Assembly (NCBI RefSeq): GCF_028279465.1
Contig: NZ_JANQNS010000015.1
Span: 558,001 to 622,000 of the forward strand
Origin: Parasphingopyxis sp.
GTDB taxonomy: Bacteria > Pseudomonadota > Alphaproteobacteria > Sphingomonadales > Sphingomonadaceae
Direction: 5' to 3'
Length of the DNA: 64,000 bases
The notes under the pieces were generated by a model. That model was not told the DNA's origin. It made no database searches and worked only from the letters and a program-made list of their open reading frames with translations. Positions 40,866 to 48,914 of the stretch are shown one piece after another (within the stretch, counting starts at the first letter, position 1; each line of letters starts with the position of its first letter). Both the position numbers and the translations under genes were made by a program.

Positions 40866-42046
40866 ACGAGGTTCGCCGCCGTCTTGTCCTGTATCTCAGC
40901 GGTTTCGACCCGCGCGGCGTGCGCTACTATCACCAGCTCTATCGCGCCGAGGCTGAGAAGCAGGCTGCCGTGTCTGGCTATAACATCGAGGTCGGCAAGA
41001 GAAAGCGGATCGCCGACCATCTGATCCGTTGGGATGTGCAGTCAAAGATCGGCGGACACAGGACAGACACCGAATATCTCTACTGCGAATGGGACGATAT
41101 CGTTCGACAGTTCTGGGTCAAAGAACCCGCAAAGCTCGCATGGGTGACGCTCACCGCATCATGGCGGGCCTTGCGGTCGGGCGTTTTCGCGAAGACCTTT
41201 CAGTGGAGCTGGCCGGCCGGCGTTACAGCGACGATGCCCGCGCTTGCCATCCTGCTTCTCCTGCTGTTCGGTCTCGGACTGAGCGTTGCGGGCTATTTCG
41301 CAATTGGGATTGTCGGCCTGATCGGCGGGCTGGCCATCGGGTTCGGATTGCTCTGGCTCGCTTACCGCCTCGAACAGAAGTTCAACCTGACTTGGGTTGG
41401 CCGGATACTGAGCTTCCATGAGCGAGAAGAGCAGAGCCGAACGCATGCGCTCGACCGCCGCCGTGACGAATTTGGCGCGCTACTCCAAGAGCGGCTCCAG
41501 CAGGGCGGTGTCGATGAGATTCTCGTGGTCGGCCACAGCTACGGTGCGGCGCTAGCGATCGCCATCGTCGCGCGCGCGCTCCACGATATGCCGGAAGAAA
41601 CCCCGAACCTGTCCCTGCTGACGCTCGGCCAGACCATTATGTGGTTGGCGTGGCTCCCCGAAGCGCAGGTGATGCGGGACGAAATCGCGGCCGTGGCGGA
41701 AAGCGATTCCGTGGACTGGCTCGATATCTCCGCGCCGCCCGACGGCGCCTGCTTCGCGCTCGTTGATCCCCATACGGCCATCGGCGACCGCAATACCGAG
41801 CGCGCCAATCCCAAGCTGCTTAACGCGAAATTTCACGAAATCATGCCTGCGGCCGAGTTCGACAAAAGTTCGCGTAACTGGATGCGGCTCCATTTCCAAT
41901 ACATCATGGCGGCCGCGAAGCCCGCCGACTACGACTATTTCGCGATCACCGCGGGCCCGCAAACGCTCGCCGAACGCTTCGCGCATCGGCCCTCGGTGCG
42001 AGACTTCACACGGCTGCGGCGCGGGCGCATGAAGGCGGTCCGATGA
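40862..42046 (+). CDS. Membrane-anchored serine hydrolase-like protein
   Basis: 394 residues, no named family. The N-terminal SGFDPRGVRYYH resembles an alpha/beta-hydrolase oxyanion region; a hydrophobic hairpin of about 50 residues (about 125-175) should anchor it in the inner membrane; then comes the nucleophile elbow VVGHSYGAALAI (Ser in GHSYG, about residue 224). A possible acid residue follows in SVDWLDISAPPDGACF, and a possible His in the region after it (LHFQYIM). Substrate unknown. Both ends overlap neighbours by 4 bp (ATGA), tying it to trmH upstream and the P450 downstream. That proximity suggests a shared role in lipid or hydrophobic-compound metabolism, but this is inference. Confidence 0.72.
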   Translation: MNEVRRRLVLYLSGFDPRGVRYYHQLYRAEAEKQAAVSGYNIEVGKRKRIADHLIRWDVQSKIGGHRTDTEYLYCEWDDIVRQFWVKEPAKLAWVTLTASWRALRSGVFAKTFQWSWPAGVTATMPALAILLLLLFGLGLSVAGYFAIGIVGLIGGLAIGFGLLWLAYRLEQKFNLTWVGRILSFHEREEQSRTHALDRRRDEFGALLQERLQQGGVDEILVVGHSYGAALAIAIVARALHDMPEETPNLSLLTLGQTIMWLAWLPEAQVMRDEIAAVAESDSVDWLDISAPPDGACFALVDPHTAIGDRNTERANPKLLNAKFHEIMPAAEFDKSSRNWMRLHFQYIMAAAKPADYDYFAITAGPQTLAERFAHRPSVRDFTRLRRGRMKAVR

Positions 42047-43425
42047 GCGCATTCGTCCCGCCCAAACCTGCCGGCAACCCGAAAAAACTCGGGCCGATTA
42101 CGCGTTTTATCAAGAGCTTCCACTCCTCGACCGCGCCGCTCTACGCGAACAGCTATTCGATGAAGCTCGGCGAGGTGCGCCTGCCGCGCCGAACCATGTA
42201 TTTCGTCAATCAGCCCGATCTCGTGCAGAATATCCTGCTCGGCGATGTCGACCGCTACCCCAAGTCCGACCTGATGGCGACGATGCTCGAACTGCTGCTT
42301 GGCGAAAGTATATTCGTGTCGAATGGCGATCTTTGGAAACAGCAGCGCCGTATGATGGACCCGGCCTTCGAAGCGACACGGATCAAGGCGATCTTTCCGC
42401 TGATGCGCGAAGCGGTCGACGCGATGGCCGAGCGCTTCACAGCCGGTGTGGCTGGCCCGGACACGCAGATAGACCTCGAGATGACGCATGTCACCGCCGA
42501 CGTCATCTTCCGCACCATCTATTCGCGACCCTTCACGCGCGAAGAGGCAGAGATCATCTTCGAGAATTTCGAGCGGTTCCAGCATCTCGCTTGGCAACAT
42601 GGCGTCTGGACGCTGGCCGGGGTGCCGCAATGGCTGTCGCTCGGAAAACTGCGCGCACGGCGTTCGGCAGCCACCATCCGCGAGCTGCTGCACGCGCCTG
42701 TCCGTAAGCGTCTTGCAGCGATCGAACGCGGCGAGGACGTTCCGGATCGCGATATGCTGGCGAGCTTCATCCGCGCCGAAGACCCCGAAACCGGCAAGCG
42801 CTTCGACGAGCGCGAACTGGTCGATCAGATCGGCATCATGTTCCTCGCGGGGCACGAAACCTCCGCCTCGGGGCTGGCCTGGGCGCTCTATCTGATTGCG
42901 CAATGCCCTGACGTGCAGGAACGGTTGCAGGCAGAGGCCGACGCAGTGTTTGCCGACGGCCCGCTGGAATTCGAAAAGATGCGCCGCCTGCCCTTCACGC
43001 GCGACGTGTTTCGCGAAACGCTGCGCCTCTATCCGCCGGTCGCCTTCATCCCGCGCGATGCGACCGAAGAGCAGGAGATGCGCGGCAAGCACATACTGCC
43101 CGGCGCAATCCTGTTCGTGTCGCCGCTGCTCGAACATCGCCATACCGAACATTGGGACGATCCCGATACTTTCGATCCCGATCGGTTCAGCCGCGCGGAA
43201 ACACGGGAATCTGAGCAAAAGGCCTATTTTCCGTTCTCGAAGGGGCCGCGCGTGTGCCTCGGCGCTGCCTTTGCGCTGCAGGAGGCGGTGATCGTGCTGG
43301 CAACGATCATGCGGGACTGGACGGTGACGCCGGTGGATGGCCATGTGCCGAAGCCCATTGCGCGGCTGACCCTGCGCTCGGAAAATGGTATCAGGCTCAA
43401 TCTCGAACGACGGAGAAAGGATTAG
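42043..43425 (+). CDS. Cytochrome P450
   Basis: 460-residue soluble P450 with all key features: I-helix AGHETSA (about residue 269) for oxygen activation, ExxR in FRETLRLYPP, and the heme loop FPFSKGPRVCLGAAFA with the cysteine ligand near residue 404. No membrane helix is present, so it needs separate redox partners, none of which is in the window. It resembles long-chain or lipid-type bacterial P450s, but no CYP family can be named safely. ATGA overlap with the hydrolase gene indicates one transcript reaching back to the PTS genes. Confidence 0.92.
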   Translation: MSAFVPPKPAGNPKKLGPITRFIKSFHSSTAPLYANSYSMKLGEVRLPRRTMYFVNQPDLVQNILLGDVDRYPKSDLMATMLELLLGESIFVSNGDLWKQQRRMMDPAFEATRIKAIFPLMREAVDAMAERFTAGVAGPDTQIDLEMTHVTADVIFRTIYSRPFTREEAEIIFENFERFQHLAWQHGVWTLAGVPQWLSLGKLRARRSAATIRELLHAPVRKRLAAIERGEDVPDRDMLASFIRAEDPETGKRFDERELVDQIGIMFLAGHETSASGLAWALYLIAQCPDVQERLQAEADAVFADGPLEFEKMRRLPFTRDVFRETLRLYPPVAFIPRDATEEQEMRGKHILPGAILFVSPLLEHRHTEHWDDPDTFDPDRFSRAETRESEQKAYFPFSKGPRVCLGAAFALQEAVIVLATIMRDWTVTPVDGHVPKPIARLTLRSENGIRLNLERRRKD

Positions 43426-43427
43426 CG

Positions 43428-43523
43428 ATGCGCATTTTCGCATTGGCGCTGCTGCTGTCGCTGGCGGCTTGCGCGACGACCTATGCAGGCGGCGAGCCCG
43501 TCTATGAAGACACGGTATATTGA
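43428..43523 (+). CDS. 31-residue lipoprotein
   Basis: Very short gene: MRIFALALLLSLAACATTY, then 12 more residues to the TGA. It has a textbook signal and lipobox (LAAC). GGAGAAAGG lies just before the ATG, which is 3 bases after the P450 stop, and the next lipoprotein's ATG overlaps its TGA. No family recognised. Its size and tight fit argue for a real small envelope peptide. Confidence 0.62.
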   Translation: MRIFALALLLSLAACATTYAGGEPVYEDTVY

Positions 43524-43933
43524 TGGCCTGGCGCGCACTGATACCCGCCATCGCGCTCGTAGCGATCCCGCTTTCCGCCTGCGAAGAGCCCGCCGAAACC
43601 GGCGCTGCGGAAACGCCGGAGATCGCCGCTGAAGAGGCGAGGTCAGAAGCGGAGCCGATCTTCACCGGCGTCGGGCAGGAGCCGGGCTGGTTCCTGCGCA
43701 TCTATGACGACGTCATCGTCTATGAAGCCGACTATGGCGAACGGCGCGTGACGGCCCGGACGCCGGAGATGGAGGAATTCGACGGCGGGCGGCGTTACGA
43801 GAATGATTCCATCCTTGTCGAAATACTCGATGAGCCCTGCACGGACGCGATGAGCGGCGCCCCCTACCCCGCCATCGTCACGATCACCGAGCGCGGCAGC
43901 CCGCCCGTCCAGGGCTGCGGCGGGGATACCTGA
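43523..43933 (+). CDS. Hypothetical lipoprotein
   Basis: 136 residues from the ATG at 43523 (TGATG overlap); a TTG three bases earlier is possible. Signal peptide and lipobox IPLSAC, an acidic Ala/Glu linker, then a small beta-rich domain (TGVGQEPGWFLRIYDD, IVYEADYGERRVTA, ILVEILDEPCTDAMSGAPYPAIVTI, QGCGG) with two cysteines likely disulfide-bonded. The pattern resembles uncharacterised bacterial envelope proteins of the COG3650 type, a tentative match. It is the last gene of the run that begins with chvI. Confidence 0.7.
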   Translation: MAWRALIPAIALVAIPLSACEEPAETGAAETPEIAAEEARSEAEPIFTGVGQEPGWFLRIYDDVIVYEADYGERRVTARTPEMEEFDGGRRYENDSILVEILDEPCTDAMSGAPYPAIVTITERGSPPVQGCGGDT

Positions 43934-43936
43934 GGT

Positions 43937-45307
43937 TTATTCGGCCGCGTCAGGGGTGTCCTCACCAAGATCGTCCTTCAGTTTTGTCAAAGGCCTAATC
44001 TGAGTCTCTACATGCGACGGCGGCTCAATTGACTTTCCACCTGTATCGACCTGAAGATCCTCAAAGCGCTTTGCTTGAGTGAGCACTTGGCTCTCCAAGC
44101 TGCCAACCATATCGTTGTACGCGCTACTCGCGAGATTTATGTTTCGGCCAAGTTTTGTAACGTGTCCACCCATCGTCCTTAGGCGCCGATAAAGCTCCTT
44201 GCCTACTTCGCCAATTTCCTCGGCACGCTCTGCTAAGGCTTCCTGCCGCCACATGCCGGCCATCACCTTAGCTAACGCCAACATATTGATCGTCGATGCA
44301 ATTATCACCCCGTTTTCAAAGGCGTTTCTAATCAACTCTGGCGCCCTTTCAGCCGCAGCTGATAGGAAATGCTCCCCCGGGACAAACATGATAACAAACT
44401 CGGGTGAAAGCTTGAACTGACGCCAATACCCCTTGCGTCCCAGATCATTGGCGTAGGCCTTCATTGCATCGGCATGTTGCTGTAGAAGCTTTGCGCGACG
44501 GCTTTCGTCTTCTTCATCGTAGGCTTGTTCGAACGCGACAAGAGGACATTTTACGTCGACAATAATGCATCGGTCACCGGGAAGGTTTATGATGCAATCT
44601 GGTCGAAGTTGTTTCTCCCCATCTTTGACGGTTGTTTGCAGTTCAAAGTCGATATTTTCCGCGAGGCCAGCCGACATCAAAATGGTTCTAAGCTGTTCCT
44701 CGCCCCAACGACCTCTAGCTTTGGGGCTCGAACCCATCACGTTTGCGAGACGCTGCGTTTCGCGTCGAACGATCTCATTACCTTGAGTGAGATCAGACAC
44801 AGCTTTGCTCAGCTCTCGATAACTGCCTTCCCTTTCTTTCTCGATCCGGGAAAGATTCTCCTCATAGCGCTTTAAGGTTGTTTCGACGGGTTTCAGCAAA
44901 GATTCGATCTTCTTTTTGTTGTCGTCCCCAACTCTCACAAGGTGTTCATTTGCTCCCGAAAGGAACTTCTTTTGAGCATGATCTAGAAGCTCGCTACCAA
45001 TTTTGCTGAATTGTGCAGAAAGAAGCTCCTTTGTTTCTAGAAGCGATTTTTTTTGTTGCTCAAAATTCGCATCTCGTTCTTGCCGTGCGGCGTTCAACGC
45101 GGCCAACTCCTGCCGAGCTTCGCTTAGATCGAGGGTCAGTTCTTCGACTTTTCTTTGACCTTCTTGATCGGTCCGTTCGGCAACGCTGCGTAAATGTTCA
45201 TTTTCTTCGCGTAGAGGCACCGCCGCTCGTGCATTAGCAAGCCAACCGAGCACTGCACCGACGACTAGGGCTATGAGCACGAAGGCGATAACAGAAGTCG
45301 GTTCCAT
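43937..45307 (-). CDS. rmuC: DNA recombination protein RmuC
   Basis: 456-residue RmuC-family protein. N-terminal membrane anchor (SVIAFVLIALVVGAVLGWLA), a coiled coil of roughly 130 residues, then the RmuC domain: GRWGEEQLRTILMSAGL, RPDCIINLPGDRCIIVDVKCPLVAFEQA (nuclease-like core with the D...K pattern of PD-(D/E)xK folds), FVPGEHFLSAA and NGVIIASTINMLALAKVM. The base composition is visibly AT-richer than its neighbours, although rmuC next to def and recR is a normal location, which suggests replacement by a foreign copy or strong drift. Upstream are 153 bp without a gene. Confidence 0.9.
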   Translation of the reverse strand: MEPTSVIAFVLIALVVGAVLGWLANARAAVPLREENEHLRSVAERTDQEGQRKVEELTLDLSEARQELAALNAARQERDANFEQQKKSLLETKELLSAQFSKIGSELLDHAQKKFLSGANEHLVRVGDDNKKKIESLLKPVETTLKRYEENLSRIEKEREGSYRELSKAVSDLTQGNEIVRRETQRLANVMGSSPKARGRWGEEQLRTILMSAGLAENIDFELQTTVKDGEKQLRPDCIINLPGDRCIIVDVKCPLVAFEQAYDEEDESRRAKLLQQHADAMKAYANDLGRKGYWRQFKLSPEFVIMFVPGEHFLSAAAERAPELIRNAFENGVIIASTINMLALAKVMAGMWRQEALAERAEEIGEVGKELYRRLRTMGGHVTKLGRNINLASSAYNDMVGSLESQVLTQAKRFEDLQVDTGGKSIEPPSHVETQIRPLTKLKDDLGEDTPDAAE

Positions 45308-45460
45308 GGCTTTCCACTATGTAGAACGAAGCATGAATCTAGCCGTCCAACGCATAGCGCACAAGCGCAAGTCGAACTCGGTACAGGAATTGACGCGGTA
45401 AGCCCTAGCTATGATCAGGTTCGACTTTTCCCAACTCCGCCGACAGATTTCACGGCGAAG

Positions 45461-45991
45461 TCAAGCCGCTTTCAGCCGCCGTGCCTTTTCCAGCTTTTTG
45501 AGCACCATGTTGCGCTTCATGCGGGAGAGATGGTCAATAAAAACGATACCTTCGAGATGGTCCATCTCATGCTGGAGGCAGGTCGCGAGCAGCCCGTCGA
45601 GCCGTTCTTCATGCTGTTCGCCATTTTCGTCGAGCCAGCGGGCGGTCACGCTGTCCGGCCGCTCGATATCGGCGAACTGGTCGGGCACCGACAGGCAGCC
45701 TTCCTCATAGGTCCGCAGTTCCTCGGACGGGTCGATCAGTTCGGGATTGATGAAAACGCGCGGGTCCTTGATCGGATTACCCTCTTCGTCTTCCTCTTCC
45801 TGCAGATCGATAACGAGAATGCGCTTGGGCACGCCGACCTGGATCGCCGCGAGGCCGATGCCCGGCGCGTCGTACATGGTTTCGAACATGTCCGCGATCA
45901 GCTTTCGCGTCTCGTCCGTCACCGCGTCCACGGGTGTGGAAACGGTTTTCAGACGCGGGTCCGGAACTTCGACGATCGGTAGAATAGCCAT
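45461..45991 (-). CDS. def: Peptide deformylase
   Basis: 176-residue PDF that removes the formyl group from nascent proteins. All three metal motifs are present: GIGLAAIQVG (motif 1), EEGCLSVPD (motif 2, Cys ligand; Leu-Ser follows), and CLQHEMDHLEG (motif 3, HExxH). An acidic insert (EEEDEEGNPIKD) extends one loop. It is followed downstream by rmuC and preceded by a GNAT and recR. Confidence 0.97.
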   Translation of the reverse strand: MAILPIVEVPDPRLKTVSTPVDAVTDETRKLIADMFETMYDAPGIGLAAIQVGVPKRILVIDLQEEEDEEGNPIKDPRVFINPELIDPSEELRTYEEGCLSVPDQFADIERPDSVTARWLDENGEQHEERLDGLLATCLQHEMDHLEGIVFIDHLSRMKRNMVLKKLEKARRLKAA

Positions 45992-46048
45992 GGGGAGGAA
46001 ATAAAACCCAAAGCCCGCGCTTTCAAGGGACCCGGCTTCGCCGGCTCT

Positions 46049-46468
46049 TCACGGTTTCCAGCGATAATAAGCGCGGCCGCTCTCTATCCGGTCAAGAGAC
46101 CAGCCCTCGCGCTCGTAGAAGCGGCGCGCGCCGCGATTGTCCACATTGGTTCGCAGTGCCATGCCGGATGGAAGGCGCGTCTTGGCGAATTCGAGCAGCG
46201 AAACGCCGATACCTGCGCCTTGGTGACTGGGTAGTACGAAGATTTGAGACAATATGGCCGATTCAATATCTAGCGCGAGAAACGCGACGATCGTCGACTC
46301 TTCCCTAACGATGAAGATCTCCCAGCCTTCATCCACGAGCCGTTCGGAAAGGTGCGAAACGGTTACGCCTTCGCCATGCTCTGCACCGGTCGAAAGCCAG
46401 CTGTCGTACCAGAGCTGCGCGACTTCGCGAAAATCGGCGGGCGCAATCGGTTCGGGGTTGACCGTCAA
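46049..46468 (-). CDS. GNAT family N-acetyltransferase
   Basis: 139 residues from a TTG at 46468 that overlaps the recR stop (TTGA). It shows the GNAT core: [45 protein letters not shown] (acetyl-CoA pyrophosphate loop Q-G-A-G-I-G) and [13 protein letters not shown]. Substrate unknown. A much longer frame to 47248 exists but overlaps recR in another frame and is not protein-like. It is translated downstream of recR. Confidence 0.85.
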   Translation of the reverse strand: MTVNPEPIAPADFREVAQLWYDSWLSTGAEHGEGVTVSHLSERLVDEGWEIFIVREESTIVAFLALDIESAILSQIFVLPSHQGAGIGVSLLEFAKTRLPSGMALRTNVDNRGARRFYEREGWSLDRIESGRAYYRWKP

Positions 46469-47061
46469 GCGACGGGCCGCCGCGCCCTGAGCGCCTGCGC
46501 CAGCGTTCCCTCGTCCAGATAATCCAGTTCGCCACCGACCGGCAGGCCATGGGCGAGTTGAGTGATGCGGACCGGGTGAGATTCGAGGCGCTCGGCGAGG
46601 TAGTGCGCCGTCGTCTGGCCTTCGAGCGTCGCGTTCATTGCCAGTACGACCTCGTCGATCTCGCCACCGGAGACGCGCGCGATCAGTTTGTCGATATGCA
46701 GGTCTTCGGGCCGCACGCCGTCCAGCGCGGAAAGCCGTCCGCCCAGCACATGGAACCGCCCCGGAAATAGGCGAGAGCGATCGAGCGCCCAGAGGTCCGC
46801 GACTTCCTCGACCACGCAGAGCGAGCGTGTATCGCGCTTCGTGTCCGTGCAGATGCCGCACGGGTCGCTGGTATCGACATTGCCGCAGATGCTGCACGTG
46901 GCGAGCTTGTCCGCGACCGTCTCCAGCGCGCGCAGCAAGGGCGTCAGCGAGGCCTCGCGTTTCTTGAGCAAATGAAGCACCGCGCGGCGCGCAGAGCGTG
47001 GCCCCAGCCCGGGAAGCCGGGCGAGCGCATTGGTCAGCTGTTCGATCTCCGCGGATGCCAT
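46465..47061 (-). CDS. recR: Recombination mediator RecR
   Basis: 198-residue RecR, which with RecFO loads RecA at gaps. The N-terminal helix-hairpin-helix [24 protein letters not shown], the zinc site [18 protein letters not shown] (four Cys) and the Toprim core ([49 protein letters not shown]) are intact. Divergent from fmt, with 53 bp between. The usual upstream dnaX/YbaB partners are not here. Confidence 0.96.
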   Translation of the reverse strand: MASAEIEQLTNALARLPGLGPRSARRAVLHLLKKREASLTPLLRALETVADKLATCSICGNVDTSDPCGICTDTKRDTRSLCVVEEVADLWALDRSRLFPGRFHVLGGRLSALDGVRPEDLHIDKLIARVSGGEIDEVVLAMNATLEGQTTAHYLAERLESHPVRITQLAHGLPVGGELDYLDEGTLAQALRARRPVA

Positions 47062-47114
47062 GCGATGCAGTTAGGGGGTTGCACTCCCCTTTGCCAAGCG
47101 GTTGAAGCATCGGC

Positions 47115-48020
47115 ATGCGGATCATTTTCATGGGCACACCGGATTTCGCGGTGTCGGCATTGCGCGCGCTGGCGAAAGCTGGGCACGATATCGTTGCGGT
47201 ATACAGCCAGCCCCCGCGCCCGGCGGGACGGGGCAAGAAGCCGCGCAAATCTGCGGTACATCAGGCGGCAGAGGAACTGGGCCTTGAGGTACGGACGCCC
47301 GCCAGCCTTAGGCCCGACGAGGAAAAGGCGGTCTTTGCTGCGCTCAACGCTGATGTCGCGGTCGTTGCCGCTTATGGCCTGATCCTCAACCAGACGATTT
47401 TGGACGCGCCGAAACATGGCTGTCTTAATATCCACGCATCGCTCCTGCCCCGCTGGCGGGGTGCGGCGCCGGTGCAGCGTGCGATCCTCGCCGGCGATCC
47501 GGCGACCGGGATAACGATTATGCAGATGGAGCGCGGCCTCGATACCGGGCCGATGCTGACGCACACGGCGACGCTTATCAAAGGCAAGACGGCCGGTGAA
47601 TTGACGGCGGAACTGGCAGACATCGGCGCGTCGCTGATCTGCGATACGCTGGATGCGCTCGATAGGGTGGAGCCGGAAGCGCAGGACGATAGCGAAGCCA
47701 CCTATGCGGAGAAGGTCAGCAAGGCCGAGGCACGGCTAGACTTTTCGCAGCCTGCCGAGCAGGTCGAACGCGCGATCCGGGCCTTCAATCCGATGCCCGG
47801 CGCATTTTTCGAGCATGACGGCGAGCGCTTCAAGGTTCTGTCCGCGGATATCGTCGAGGGATCCGGCAATCCTGGAATGGTGCTCGATAACGCGCTCACC
47901 ATCGCCTGCGCCACCGCGGCGATCCGCCCGACCCGTATCCAGCGGGCTGGCAAAGGCGCGATGGATGCCGCCGACCTACTGCGCGGCTATCCGATCCCGG
48001 CCGGTACGACACTCACATGA
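47115..48020 (+). CDS. fmt: Methionyl-tRNA formyltransferase
   Basis: 301-residue Fmt, which formylates initiator Met-t[19 protein letters not shown] at the start, [40 protein letters not shown] (catalytic Asn/His region) and [17 protein letters not shown] (Asp) are diagnostic; the C-terminal OB-fold begins around 205. It is divergent from recR-def and overlaps truA by 4 bp. It functions with the def product, encoded nearby. Confidence 0.97.
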   Translation: MRIIFMGTPDFAVSALRALAKAGHDIVAVYSQPPRPAGRGKKPRKSAVHQAAEELGLEVRTPASLRPDEEKAVFAALNADVAVVAAYGLILNQTILDAPKHGCLNIHASLLPRWRGAAPVQRAILAGDPATGITIMQMERGLDTGPMLTHTATLIKGKTAGELTAELADIGASLICDTLDALDRVEPEAQDDSEATYAEKVSKAEARLDFSQPAEQVERAIRAFNPMPGAFFEHDGERFKVLSADIVEGSGNPGMVLDNALTIACATAAIRPTRIQRAGKGAMDAADLLRGYPIPAGTTLT

Positions 48021-48760
48021 CCCGGTTTCGGCTCACGATCGAATATGACGGCACGCCCTATATGGGCTGGCAGAGGCAGCCGCATGGGCCGAGCGTCCAA
48101 CAGGCGATCGAGGAAGCCTGTCAGGCGATTACCGGCGAGGACGTACTCGTCTATGGCGCCGGTCGGACGGACTCCGGCGTGCATGCGCTGGCCATGGCCG
48201 CTCATGTCGATATCGAAAAGGATATCGATGCGTTTCGACTTGGCGAGGCGATCAACGCGAAACTGCGTGGCGAAGCGATTGCGATCCTCGATTGCTTGGA
48301 AGTCGGCGACGAATGGCATGCGCGGTTCGATTGTATCGGCCGCCGCTACCTGTACCGCATCGTTAATCGCCGCGCACCGCTAGCGCTGGAACAGGGCCGC
48401 GCGTGGCGTATTCCGCAGCCGCTGGACGCAGCGCAGATGGATACCGCAGCGCAGCTGCTAGTCGGCAAGCATGATTTCACGACATTTCGCTCAGCCCATT
48501 GTCAGTCGGAGAGCCCGGTTAAGACGCTGTCCGCGCTCAATGTCGAACGCGATGGCGAGATCGTGACCGTCATCGCTGCGGCCCGCTCCTTTTTGCACCA
48601 TCAGGTCCGTTCCATGGTCGGCTGCCTGGCGCTGGTCGGTATGGGGCGCTGGTCGGCCGACGATCTGAAAGATGCGCTGGAGGCGGCGGACCGCAACCGG
48701 CTCGGCCTCAACGCGCCGCCGGACGGGCTATACTTCGTCGGCGCCGATTACGCCGACTAA
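48017..48760 (+). CDS. truA: tRNA pseudouridine synthase A
   Basis: 247-residue TruA, which makes pseudouridine at positions 38-40 of tRNA. Motifs: [39 protein letters not shown] with the catalytic Asp, [15 protein letters not shown], and [22 protein letters not shown]. Length normal. It overlaps fmt by 4 bp and is followed, 29 bp on, by a large palindromic repeat that probably ends transcription. Confidence 0.97.
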   Translation: MTRFRLTIEYDGTPYMGWQRQPHGPSVQQAIEEACQAITGEDVLVYGAGRTDSGVHALAMAAHVDIEKDIDAFRLGEAINAKLRGEAIAILDCLEVGDEWHARFDCIGRRYLYRIVNRRAPLALEQGRAWRIPQPLDAAQMDTAAQLLVGKHDFTTFRSAHCQSESPVKTLSALNVERDGEIVTVIAAARSFLHHQVRSMVGCLALVGMGRWSADDLKDALEAADRNRLGLNAPPDGLYFVGADYAD

Positions 48761-48789
48761 ATGATAACTGTTTCTTACCGGAGCGCTAT

Positions 48790-48891
48790 CGTCATTGCGA
48801 GGAGGCGAAGTCGACGAAGCAATCCAGAGCCGCTGGCGCTATCGCTTGCCGCTCTGGATTGCCGCGCTCCCTATGGTCGCTCGCAATGACG
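48790..48891. repeat. 102-bp nested palindromic repeat element
   Basis: Outer arms CGTCATTGCGAG (48790-48801) and its exact complement (48880-48891), and inner arms GCAATCCAGAGC (48819-48830) and its exact complement (48851-48862), both perfect over 12 bp. The element would fold into a long cruciform or stem-loop. This GTCATTGCGAG...AATCCAG wording is known from dispersed palindromic repeats of several proteobacteria. It sits between the convergent truA and asnB-type genes, where it may act as a two-way terminator. Confidence 0.8.
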
Positions 48892-48914
48892 TTTCGGTGC
48901 TAGTCGGATGCGCT

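Noticed and set aside
41935-43701. 588-residue frame antisense to the P450
   Set aside because: Long only because of GC bias; P450 motifs on the plus strand are decisive.
46049-47248. 399-residue frame read as one acetyltransferase
   Set aside because: Only the last 139 residues are GNAT-like; the rest is another frame of recR and fmt's upstream region. A TTG start at 46468 overlapping the recR stop explains the gene.
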